Assembly (NCBI RefSeq): GCF_004193775.1
Contig: NC_041019.1
Coordinates: 12,572,204-12,636,203, forward strand
DNA: 64,000 nt
Direction: 5' to 3'
Source: Glycine soja
Lineage: Eukaryota; Streptophyta; Magnoliopsida; Fabales; Fabaceae
The position numbers were made by a program, and so were the translations under genes. A model generated the notes under the pieces. The model had not been told where the DNA came from. It ran no database searches and worked only from the letters and a program-made list of their open reading frames with translations. The stretch's first letter is position 1. Every line of letters starts with the position of its first letter. Shown here piece after piece: positions 43,201 through 55,200 of the stretch.

Positions 43201-46200
43201 ATATTATAACATTTTACAAATCAAACGGACCGATAATATTTTATTATAATTTTTATTTTTTCATTAGACTCGGCCTCAATGGCTAAAAAAATTAGCAGTT
43301 ATTACTTGGATTCCTTTTATTACCACTAGCTAGTTCAAATAGCAGGAATTAATATTATTGATATATATTCTGTAAAGGGATTCCTCTCTATATAGAAAAC
43401 TACACTAAGTGATTGACCAAAAATAAGGAAATTGGTCATCCCAAAAAAGGGAAATTAAGATTATACAAGCATAATTCAAAATTTATGGAAGATTATATGA
43501 TAATAAGAAACTATCTAAAATAGACTAATCTAAAAACCAACGCCAATAACTATACAATCAGACTTATTTACAAAAAATATCTTAAGTATAAAATAGAGAT
43601 TGAATACTCTTTTGACACTATCAACACTAGTGGCGTGTGAGTAGACTAGACTGGATACATGTGCACTATGATTATTGATTTTGGATGGAGGACATAATTA
43701 TGTGGTCCCTGTTACCTAGCCAAAAAGATCATTAGCTTCAAGGAGATGAGTCATTTGCTGGTACCACGTATGATAATTGACTGATGCTTAAAAAAAAAAT
43801 GAATAGATTGAAAGTGATAGTGAGTGCCCATGAGAAAAAAAAAAAGAGAAAAAAAAATTGATTTGCTTGTTAAGCTCCTAATTCTATGATACCATATTAA
43901 AAGATAAAATAACATATTTATTCACATTTAATTATGAAAGTACTATATATAGAGAGAGAGAGAATACATACTAATAACAAACTGAAAATTATCTACTAAA
44001 TGATTCATAACTTGTAACTAACTGCTCTATCATATGAATAGTCTAACATGTTTCGGATTCTAGCCAAAAAGAACAAAGAAAAATATTTCCAACACCAATG
44101 ACTTCTCTTTTTTTTTTTTTTTTTTTAAACTGTCTTCCACGTGAAACAGGGCATAACAGGGAATTTCGGGGTCTTCAACAAAAGTCTCTAAACACTACAG
44201 TTCGAATTAAATTCAAACATTCAGCTACTTGCCTCGTTACTCTTTGAAGATTTAGGAGGAAAAATATTTAACCACTTTAATTCTATAGAGACATAGAAAG
44301 GGTGTGATAATTAATGAGAGAAAGGCCTATGATCGTAAATTGTAATTGGATGCTCTAAAATGTGTAGCTACCTTCATATTTATAATACTAGGTTAAGTAT
44401 ATATAACTCTAACACTCCCCGTCAAGCTAGAGAATAACTGTTAATCATGCTCAATTTGTCACAAATACAAACACTATGCCCCCGATTCAAAGTTTTGGTA
44501 AACACATCTGCTAGTTTTTTGTTTGTCTTGACATAAGAAGTAAATATATGGTTTTGTTTCACCTTCATGGATGAAGGGACAATCTGTCTCAATGTGTTTC
44601 GTTCTTCCATAAAAAACTAGATTGATGTTATTTTATGGCAGCTTGATTGTAGCACCATATATAATTTCACAGGGCAGGTATTAGAAAATCCTATCTCTTT
44701 CAAAATCTGCCCACCCATATCAACTCACAAGTTGTTTGAGTTATATCCTTGTATTTTGTCTCTACACTGGATCTAGCCACCACATTATACTTCTTACTTT
44801 TCCAAGAAATCAGATTACCTATCCCAGACCATTCTTCCATTGTGATAGGAAGATCCCCTTCTTCAAGAACATAACCTCAATACCCAATAAATAATTCAAA
44901 ACACCCAAATCTTTCGTTTGAAGAAAACTCTCCAAGTCATCAATGCCTTTGCTATCACTTTTTTGTAATCACAATATCATCAACATACACCACAAGTGAA
45001 ATGTTGCCAATGTTAGTTTTTTTTATAAAAAACTATATGATCACTCTGTCTCTGTTTCATTCCAAATGCAAGGACCATATCACTAAATCTCCTAAACCAA
45101 GTTCTAGGCAATTGCTTCTAGCCATATAACAACTTCCTTAAGTGGCAAACCCTGCCAAACTCTACCTGAGAAACAAAGTAGGTGGTTGCTCCATTATCAC
45201 CTCCTCTTTTGTAAGTCACTTTGCAAGAAATAATTATTTAATTACATCCAATTAAAACAACGGCCAATGATGTATAGAAGCAAGAGAAATAAGAATGAGT
45301 AGAGGAAAGCTTTGCAGCAGGCAAAAAAGCATCAACATAATCAATTTCATAAGTTTGATCATACCCGTTGGCAATGAGGCAAGCCTTTAAATGAGTCCTA
45401 GACTCAACAAGACTCATATTGGTTGTATAAACCCACTTGTATTGAATAGCCCTTCTTCCTTGCAGGGAGAGAAATAAAATCCCAAGTTTCCTTATTCTTT
45501 CCTTCTCCATCGCTTGTCACCAGCAACCATGACTAAGGAGATCTGAAAGAGACTTAGGGATAAAACAAAATCTAGGCCAACAACAAAGGAATTAGAAGTG
45601 GATGACAAATGAGCAAAAGGCGTGTAAGGAAATATAATTATGAGGGTAGCTACACATTATTGTATGTACATATGTGAGCAAAAGACTTTTTCTCTTTATC
45701 ACTCTCTCCCTATCTTTTTGTATATGGTATCTGTTATGACTAAGGGGCAGTACAGAAAAGAAAAGAATATTCCTGAGTTAATTAGCCAAAAGGGACACGT
45801 GCCTTCCAATCCTACAATTCAGGAAGTCAGGCGTAGCAACAGGGCAAAAAGGGATAACAAGAAATATGATAACTACATGATATAAGTAGTAAGGGAATTA
45901 CGGGAAAAGGGGGAGGGGGATGTATGCACCTTCGATCTCTCTCTCTTGGCCCTTCCGTGGGATTTTTTCTCAATTCTAATGATGATAGTATTCAATAGAT
46001 GGTCTTCTTAATTGTACTAGCTCAATAGATAGATACTTGCATAGTCTACTATTGTATTGCTATTGCTGATATAAATAACAGAAGGCTTAAATTTCTAGTA
46101 TTGTTCATATTTTAAGCTGTCGAAATGCAGTTTTGGGCTCACCAAGGTGGACTATTTGGGTCACACAGTCTCTAACCGACGGGTAGAGATGGATGAACCA

Positions 46201-49200
46201 AAGGTTCTGTCTGTTTTGGCTTGGCCAGTTCCTGAATCCATTAATCAGCTCCGTGAATTTCTTGGTCTGACAGGTTACTATAGGTGTTTTATAAAGGGGT
46301 ATGCAACTCTTGCATTCCCTTTAACTTCATTACTTAAAAAAGATGCTTTTAAGTGGACCCCTGAAGTTATTGATGCTTTTGTTAAGTTAAAGCATGCTAT
46401 TACTACGGCGCCAATTCTGGCCCTTCCAAATTTTTCATGACCTTTTGTTCTTGAGACTGATGCATCAGGTACTGGGATTGGGGTTGTACTAACTCAAGGC
46501 CATCACCTGATTGCTTATTTCTCAAAGCAATTATTGCCTAGAATGCAGAAGCAGTCTGCTTATAGCCGTGAACTATATGCAATCACGGAGGCTCTAGCAA
46601 AGTTTTGCCATTATCTGTTGGGGCACAGGTTTATCATTAGGATCGATCAACAAAGTCTTAAGTCTCAATGTGATCAGACCATTCAAACCCCAGAGCAACA
46701 GGTATGGCTTCACAAATTTTTGAGGTATGACTTTACCATTGAGTGCAATCCCGGCAAGGAAAATGTTGTAGCGGATGCCCTTTCCAGGCCCATTTTCATG
46801 GCCTTATCCGAGCCACAGGCCTCCTTATTGTTTCAGATTGTGCAAGCCATGCATATCGACCCTTCCTTGTTTGTTATTCACATCAAGTGTGTGCAAGGGA
46901 ATGCCCTTGGCCCTCACTTTCATGTTGCAAATAATTTTTTGTACTGGAAACAGAAGATAGCGATTCCAAACCAACTCGAAATGGTTGCATCAATTCTCAA
47001 AGAATTCCATTCATCACAAATTGGAGGGCATTTTGGGGTAACCCACACCAAGGCTCGGATTGTGAGCCTCTTTTATTAGCCTAATATGGCGAAAGACATT
47101 AAGTTGTTTGTGTCCCAATGCTTGGTGTTCCAACAAGCTAAATCTTCCGATGCCTTACCTGCTGGCCTCTTGCAACCATTGTCGATACCGACATAAATTT
47201 GGGAAGATGTGGCCATGGATTTTATCGTTGGCCTGCCAGCAGTGCATGGGTTCACTGTTATTATGGTCGTGGTGGACCGTCTCTCAAAACATGGTCATTT
47301 TGCCCCTCTAAGAACTGATTACAGTAGCCTCACGGTCACAGAAACCTTTATTCAGATTGTGGTCAAACTGCATGGTTTTCTGAAAACTATAGTATCTGAT
47401 AGGGACAAGGTTTTTACAAGCAAATTTTGGCGACATTTGTTTCGACTAAGCGGTACAACCCTTGCCATGAGCTCAGCCTACCATTCCAATCCAATAGGAA
47501 ATCAGAGGCCTTAAATAAATGCTTGGAGTTGCTGCCTTGGGCGCTGAGTTTTGGTACAAAACTTCTCATGACAGCAGCATTGGCATGATACCTGTCATGG
47601 TTGTTTATGGTCGTGATCCTCCAGCTTTGATCCACTATCAGGTGACTACAACAGACCCACCAAACTTGCAAGAAATGCTACAGTTGTGGGTCACAGTGCT
47701 GGTCCAGCTCAAGGCCAATTTGAACAGGACCCAACAGTTTATGAAAAAGTATTCAGGCCAGAATAGGCGACAACTGGAATTTCAAATTGGAGACATGGTA
47801 TTAGTGAAATTTCAACCTTACCGCCAACATTCGGTGGCTTTGCGTAAAAACCAGAAACCTGGTCTCCGTTACTTTGGCCCTTTTCCGGTGTTAGAAAGAA
47901 TTGGTACAGTAGCGTATAAACTCTCGTTACCTCCTGCTGCGAAAATACATCCGGTGTTTCACATTTCATTACTGAAACCTTGCAAGGGCGATCATACAAC
48001 CCAGTTTGTTCCATTACCACTGCTGTCAGCTGAACAGGGTCCTATTCCTATAACTCTCTCAGTTTTAGACTCTCGCATGATCCTCAAAAGTGATATTCCT
48101 GTTAAGCAAGCCTTGGTACAGTGGGAAGGTTTTCCACAAATGGCTCACATTTTTTTGGGGAGCGGGGCTAGGGGGAAAGTAGGGCATTTTAGAGGTGTGC
48201 ATAAAGCCCAATGAGTTCAGTGGTTGTTTGTCGTGTTTTGGGGGTGTTATGAGGTGTTGCAGTGTGACACAATGTGTTTTTGGGCCAAAATAGTGTGTGT
48301 CATTGTGTAAGGATGTCTAACAGTGAAGGAAGTGCTAAGGGACTTGTTACGGTGTTGGTAGTTGTTTAGATGATAGTTTTAGAGAATTGTTTTAGAAAGA
48401 AGGCTATGTCATTGATTTCTTGGATTATCAATTACAATATACCAATTGCCTATTTATAGGCTCAAGTCACCAACCTCTCAATGGTGGTGAATGTTTCTAC
48501 ATTACTTTAGGTCTTTCTAGAGTTTTCATGATAGATTAGTATCATGATAGCTCTAGATTCTTCTATCTTATACATACACTTATAGTTCTAGATTGTTCTA
48601 CCATATTCATACACATTATAGTTCTAGATTGTTTTACCATATTCATACACACTATAGTTCTAGGATATTCTACTATTTTCATACATATTATATTTAAGAA
48701 TATTCTAGAAATTTGTAGCAATTTTAACACTCCTCCTTGATGCAAATTTCTGTGACTCTGAGCATATCTCGTAATTCTTCAAATCTTGGTCTCGGCAGAG
48801 CCTTCGTGAATATGTCTGCAATTTGATCTTCTATTTTGCAGTAGTCGAGTTTGATCTCTTTAGTTGCTTCAGCTTCTCTGATAAAGTGATACTTGATTGC
48901 TATGTGTTTTGTTCTGCTGTGATGAACTGGATTCTTCGCCATTGCGATTGCTAATTTGTTGTCACAGTTGATTTTAGTAGGCTCATCTTGTTTTTCTCCC
49001 ATGTCTTCAAGTATCCTACGAAACCATATAGCTTGACTCGTTGCTTCAGCAGCTGCCACGTACTCTGCTTCTGCTGTTGATTGTGCTACTGTATCTTGCT
49101 TCTTCGACGCCCAAGAGAACATTCCTGATCCTAGTGAGAAAGCATAGCCAGAGGTACTCTTCATGTCATATGCCGAAGCTGCCCAATCACTGTCGGTGTA

Positions 49201-52200
49201 GCCAAGTAATTCTGAGTTGGTTTCGGTAGTATACCATATACCGAACTCTTTTGTTCCTTGTAGATACCTCAAAATTCTTTTTCCTGCTCCAAAGTGTATT
49301 TGACTTGGGCTTTGCATGAATCTTGATAGAAGACTTGTAGCATACATTATGTCAGGCCGTGTAGCTATCAAATATAGGAGGCTTCCAATTAGACTTCGGT
49401 ATTTGGATGCATCAGCATCTGGTGCTCCATCATTCTTCTGTAGTTTCTCATTTGTTATGAGTGGAGTAGCAATAGGTTTGCAACCATACATCTTGAATTT
49501 CTTAAGTAAGCCTTTTGTGTATTTCTTTTGCGAGATGAATATCCCTTCATTTCTCTGACTTACCTCTATGCCGAGGAAGTAACTCATCAAACCAAGGTCG
49601 GTCATCTCAAAGGTCTTCATCATGTCTTCTTTAAACTCCATCATCATCTTAGTATTGTTTCTCGTGTAGATAAGATCATCTACATATTGAGAGAGTAAGA
49701 GAGTGTACTGCCCTTGAGACTTGATGTAATGTGTAGGCTCACTCTTGCTCCTCCTGAATCCTCGATCCATGAAATACTGATCGATTCTGCTATACCATGC
49801 TCGAGATGCTTGCTTTAAACCGTAGAGTGTTTTTCTTAGTCTTAACACTTTGTTTTCTTTGCCTTCAGACACGAATCCTTGTGGCTACTCCACATAGATC
49901 TCTTCTTCAAGTATGTTGTTAAGGAAGGCGGATTTGACATCTAGTTGATGGATACTCTATCCTTTTTGTGTCTCATTGTAGTCAATTCCGGGTTGCTGTG
50001 AGTAACCCTTAGCTACTAGCCTTGCCTTGTGTTTCTGTATGGTTCCATCAGGGTTGAGCTTTGTCTTATAGACCCACTTAACCCCAATGATATCTTTTCC
50101 ATGGGGACGATTTACTAACTCCCATGTGTTGTTTTTCTCGATCATCTGTATCTCTTCTTCCATTGCCTTGACCCATACTTCCTGCTTTGACGCTTCTTCA
50201 AAGCTTCCAGGTTCAAGTATGGCCAAGTTACAGGTTTCATATATGTCCACCAAAGATCTTACTCGTCTTGGAGTAGACTCTGGTGATGATAGTTTTTGAT
50301 CTTGTTGTTGTGGTGGAGGTGAAGGTGGTTCACCTGGGTCTTCTTCCTCAACTTCTTCTTGAGGTAGTTGAGCGGGTATAAGAACATTCTTTTCCACTTT
50401 TTCTTCATCCCAATTCCAAGAAGTGTACTCATCAACTTCAACATCTCGACTAATGACGAGTTTCTTAGTTTGCAAGTTGTAGACACGGTAGCCCTTAGAG
50501 ATATTGCTATACCCAAGGAAGATACCTCGTATAGTCTTGTCTTCAAGCTTGTGCCTCTTCACGTTTGGAATATGAATGTAGCATATAGATCCAAAGACCC
50601 TTAGGTGCTTTGCTGATGGCTTCTTCCCGTTCCAAGCTTCAATTGGAGTCTTGTCTTTTACAGACTTAGTTGGACATCTGTTGAGTATGTAAACAACAGT
50701 GTAGACTGCCTCAGCCCAGAATGTGTTAGATAGTCCCTTCTCCTTGAGCATCGATCTAACCATCTCCATAACTGTGCGATTCTTTCTCTCGGACACTCCA
50801 TTTTGTTGAGGAGAATATGCGACTGTAAGTTGTCGCTCAATGCCTTCATCCTCACAAAATCTTTCAAACTCGCAAGAGGTGTACTCTTTGCCGCGATCAC
50901 TTCTTAGTACTTTTATTCGTTTTCCACTTTGATTTTCAGCAAGGGCCTTGAACTTTTTGAATACTCCAAAGACTTCTGATTTTTCTTTTAGAAAATATAC
51001 CTATGTAATTCTAGAGAAGTCATCAATGAAGAGTATGAAGTACCTGCTGTTCCCATGTGATGGCGTCCTCATTGGTCCACAAACGTCCGTATGTATCAGC
51101 TCCAATAGATCTTTCGCTCTCCATGCTCCGCTTGTTGAGAAAGGAAATCGGTGTTGCTTACCAAGGAGACATCCTTCACGCACTTCATTGTTCTCCTTTA
51201 TGCTTGGAAGATCTCTCATCATGTTCTTCTCATGTAACAACTTCAAGGCATGTGTGTTGAAGTGACCAAATCTTTGATGCCATATCCATGAATCATCAAC
51301 TTGTACCTTCATGGCAATGTTTGTTGCATATTTTAATTTTAGAGGAAAGCTTCTATTGCTCTTATTCATCTTTACTTGGGCTATCTCAGACCTTTTATTT
51401 TTGTTGTCTAAGATTTTGCATACACCTCCTTCAAAGTGAAGTGTGTAGCCTCTCTCCATCATTTGGCCAATGCTTAGAAGATTTTCTTGTAGGCTGGGAA
51501 CTAGTAAGACATCATGGATGAGTCGCGTACCTTTATCTGTCTCCACCATGACAGTGCCTTTGCCTTTTGATTCAACCACACTTCCATTTCCCAGTCGAAC
51601 TTTGACTTTGACAGAATCATCAATACTTTTGAAAATAGTCTCATCCTTGGCCATGTGATTACTACATCCACTATCCAAGTACCAGTTTCCTCCCTTTTCT
51701 TTTATTGAGTCTTGAGTGGCGTAGAACGTACATTGTTCTTGATCATGCTCCTCTGCGATATTGGCTTGATGCCTATTTTTGTTGCGACAATTTTTCTCTA
51801 CGTGCCCGAACTTCTTGCAATGGTTGCATTGTGGCATATTACGGAACCAACAATTTTTCTCTGCGTGGCCTTGCCTTTTGCATATATTGCATGGAGGATT
51901 TTTATCTATTTTGTTCTTAAGGAAATTCCTAAAACCTTCTATTCTTTTGGAAGTTTCTTCGTAATTTTTCTTTCCTCCATTTTCTTTGTTTTGGGGCTGA
52001 AATTTAAACTTTGACTGGAAGGCATTTTCAATTGTATCTTCTTTATGCCTATACAGTCTTTGCTTATATGCTTCAAGAGAGCCCACAAGTTCTGTCTCTG
52101 ATAGAGTGGACAGATCTTTGGTTTCCTCAATCATTGTCACGAATGGGTCAAACTTTTGGGGCATAGTAATTAGAATTTTCTCAACAATTTTCTTGTCAAG

Positions 52201-55200
52201 AATATTTTCCCCAAAAGCTCTCATTTGATTAACTATTCCTTTAACTTTAGAATAGTAATCTTTAACTGTCTCAGACTCCTTCATCTTCAATAGTTCAAAA
52301 TCTCTTCTTAGAGATTGAAGTTTAACAGCACGTACCTTAACACTTCCTTGAAACTCCTCCTGCAATGTGTTCCACGCTTCTTTGGCAGTCTTAGCTCCCA
52401 TAATTCTTGGGAAAATTGGATCAGTCACCGCTTGTTGCAAGGTGAATAACGCCTTTGAATTTTTCTGTTTATTTTTCTTCAACTCTTTTTCTTGAGATGC
52501 ATTAAGAGCTGAAGTATCCGCGGGAATGGTGAAGCCTTCTTCTACTATGTCCCATAAATCTTGAGATAAAAAATATGTTTCCATTTTAACACGCCAAAAA
52601 TCATAATTTTCACCATTAAAGATAGGGACAGAAATAGTTGACGATTGAGTAGTGTTATCCATAGCTTAGAAAAAATATTATTAGAGTGGGTTAATAGTAC
52701 AAAGGAAATTTTTGAAGTAGTTGGGAGGATTTTGGAATGGTAGGTAGGTAATATAACTACGCTCAATGTATGACCGAACGTAGCTCTGATGCCACTGTTG
52801 GTAGTTGTTTAGATGATAGTTGATAGTTGATAGTTTTAGAGAATTGTTTTAGAAAGAAGGCTATGTCATTAATTTCTTGGATTATCAATTACAATATACC
52901 AATTGCCTATTTATAGGCTCAAGTCACCAACCTCTCAATGGTGGTGAATGTTTTTACATTACTTTAGGTCTTTCTAGAGTTTTCATGATAGATTAGTATC
53001 ATGATAATTCTAGATTCTTCTATCTTATACATACACTTATAGTTCTAGATTGTTCTACTATATTCATACACATTATAGTTCTAGATTGTTCTACCATATT
53101 CATACACACTATAATTCTAGGATATTCTACTATTTTCATACATATTATATTTAAGAATATTCTAGAAATTTGTAGCAATTTTAACATACGGAGATCATTA
53201 CCACTTCCTCCAAATTCACTATTATTAAGTTTGATGGGGATGGTGAGAACTATGTGGAATGGGAGTATTTGGCTGGAGTTAGTCTCGACAAGATAGGTAA
53301 TAAAGATCATCTAACAGAAACATGTATGGATGAGTTGAAGGTAGCAATGTGGAATACGGAAGACATACAGATCATATCCTTGCTTATCAATTATGTTGAT
53401 GGATGGACTCAGTCTATTATTACCCACTATAAAATGGTGAAGGAATTGTGGGATATTCTGAAATTCATCTATAGGAAATGTCATAATTTGAATCAGATTT
53501 ATGCTCATTTGCAAGAATTTTTATGTCCCAAGCAGAATAAGAAGTGGTTGCTTGATTTTTTCAAAGAGTTCATGAAGTACACTAAAGAATTGACTTCATT
53601 CCTCACTTGCAAATTTGTAGAGGACATGGTGACCCAACAGAATAAGCTTATAGCCTTGAGTTGGCTTTCTGGTCTTCATTCGGAGTTTTAGTTGGTTTGA
53701 TCTCGAATATTATCTATTCAACATGTGGATAATCTTACTAATGTCTTTTTTCGAGTTATGCAACCATCTTTTGAGAGCTCCTGCTCTGAAAACGGTGTCC
53801 TCATTCCTCACAAAACTAGTAGTACTCTCAATCACAGGCTCATGCAGTGTCCTAGCCTGACACTGTCAATCAGAGAAGGGTGTAAGGTGGTTATGACTGA
53901 TGACAGGTTTTAGAGGTACACCCAATTTCAGATTACGCAACAGTCATTTATACCTTCTTTTTTATCCAATTTTCTCCAAACTGGTAATCCTATTACGTGT
54001 CCCTCCTCTACTTCTTGGCATTGGGTCATTGATTCTGACACCACAGATCATATGCCAGGGGATTCAGTTATATTTTCTTATTTCAGACCTTCTAGTATCC
54101 ATTCTTCTATTACCCTTGCTGATGGGTCTAGCCTTCATGTTAAGGGGGAGATGCAGTCCTTATTGCTTCATATTTAATTAACCACATTCAATTTTTTATA
54201 TTAAATTAAATGGTGCAATTCCTCCCTCTAAAACCATGTAGAGAAAGATAGAGCAAGAGTGATAAAGAGAGATAGGCATTTGTGTAAATTGTAATTGAGT
54301 GCTCGACAATGTGTAACTAGCCTCGTATTTATATTATTAGGTTAAGTATATACGTACAAGCATGTCACTCTACAATGGGCATAGTTGGTGTAACTCTCTA
54401 GGATTGTCTCTTCCAACAATTGAAGTATATTAACAAAGACAAAGAGATATGGTAGAATTATATGAAAATATCCAAAAATATCTTAGATAATAGTTTTAAA
54501 ACTTTGGTTTTTAGCTATGTCGAATGACGAACAATGTCGTGTGATTCATGTAACCAACCTCACCCAGTGGGATAGGGATTTGTTATTGTTGTATTCTTTT
54601 TTATCTATCTTCATCTCTCTATACTTAAAACTACATAATTTCATACACTTTCTCAATCACTGCCAATTTTTTCATATCTACTTCTATTATTGAAAAGAAA
54701 AGATTAATGGTAAACAAAAATCTAACTAAAAAGAGCAAGTTACAACTTATTAATCCAACAATAAATAACCACTTCTTTTAACAGTCTTACCAATAGGGAC
54801 CAGATGAAGTTGGCTAACTAATTCAAGGTAAAAATGGTGTTAAACAACCTAATCGTAGATGATTGGTGCAATTTTCTTACGTACTTAAAAATGATTGATT
54901 GCAGGTATTAATTGCACTAATCATTTATGATGGGGTTGTTTAACCCCATTTTTACATGGATTAAGTTAGACAATCCCAAGTAAAAAATTATCGGGGTGAC
55001 AAACTAAAGGATGCTCTATGCAGCTATTTGTATGATATAAACTCAAGCAGTTTTCTATTCTGAATTACTGGTGGGCCTAACTATATAATGAAATAGTTTG
55101 ATATCATGCAAGGCTTGCTGAATTCAAGTTGCGTTGGTTTGGGTTTTTAAACAGCCTTAAATTTTAATTCAAATGATTCTATATTGGAATACTAGGAAAT

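Larger units (their letters stand above)
48353..53186 (-). mobile_element. Ty1/copia retrotransposon E, near full-length, - strand, nested in copia D gag
   Basis: 4,834 bp with LTRs 48353-48729 and 52796-53186 and a perfect 5-bp target duplication, TACGG (48348-48352 and 53187-53191). LTRs run TGTTGGTAG to ATTTTAACA and differ by 7 substitutions, all transitions, plus one 14-bp tandem insertion. The primer site (TGGCATCAGAGC on the - strand, about 52784-52795) and purine tract (AAGGAGGAG, beside 48729) are present. The polyprotein lies in a single frame from 52662 to 48724, interrupted by three TAG codons and a short in-frame deletion. Confidence 0.95.
48313..54180 (+). pseudogene. Ty1/copia element D gag-protease fragment, split by copia E
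   Basis: A + strand gag begins ATG at 48313 ([14 protein letters not shown]). Copia E interrupts it after 48352; it resumes at 53187 ([43 protein letters not shown]) and stops at 53692. Beyond it, frame-shifted pieces give a protease region with a DH-M-GDS and [14 protein letters not shown] motif (about 54030-54160). No integrase or RT of this element is present. It is followed by an LTR-like stretch at 54240-54365. Confidence 0.75.

Noticed and set aside
50087..51964. Several + strand open frames of 60-105 codons opposite copia E
   Set aside because: They are antisense shadows of the copia E polyprotein, with no recognised motif and no consistent frame.
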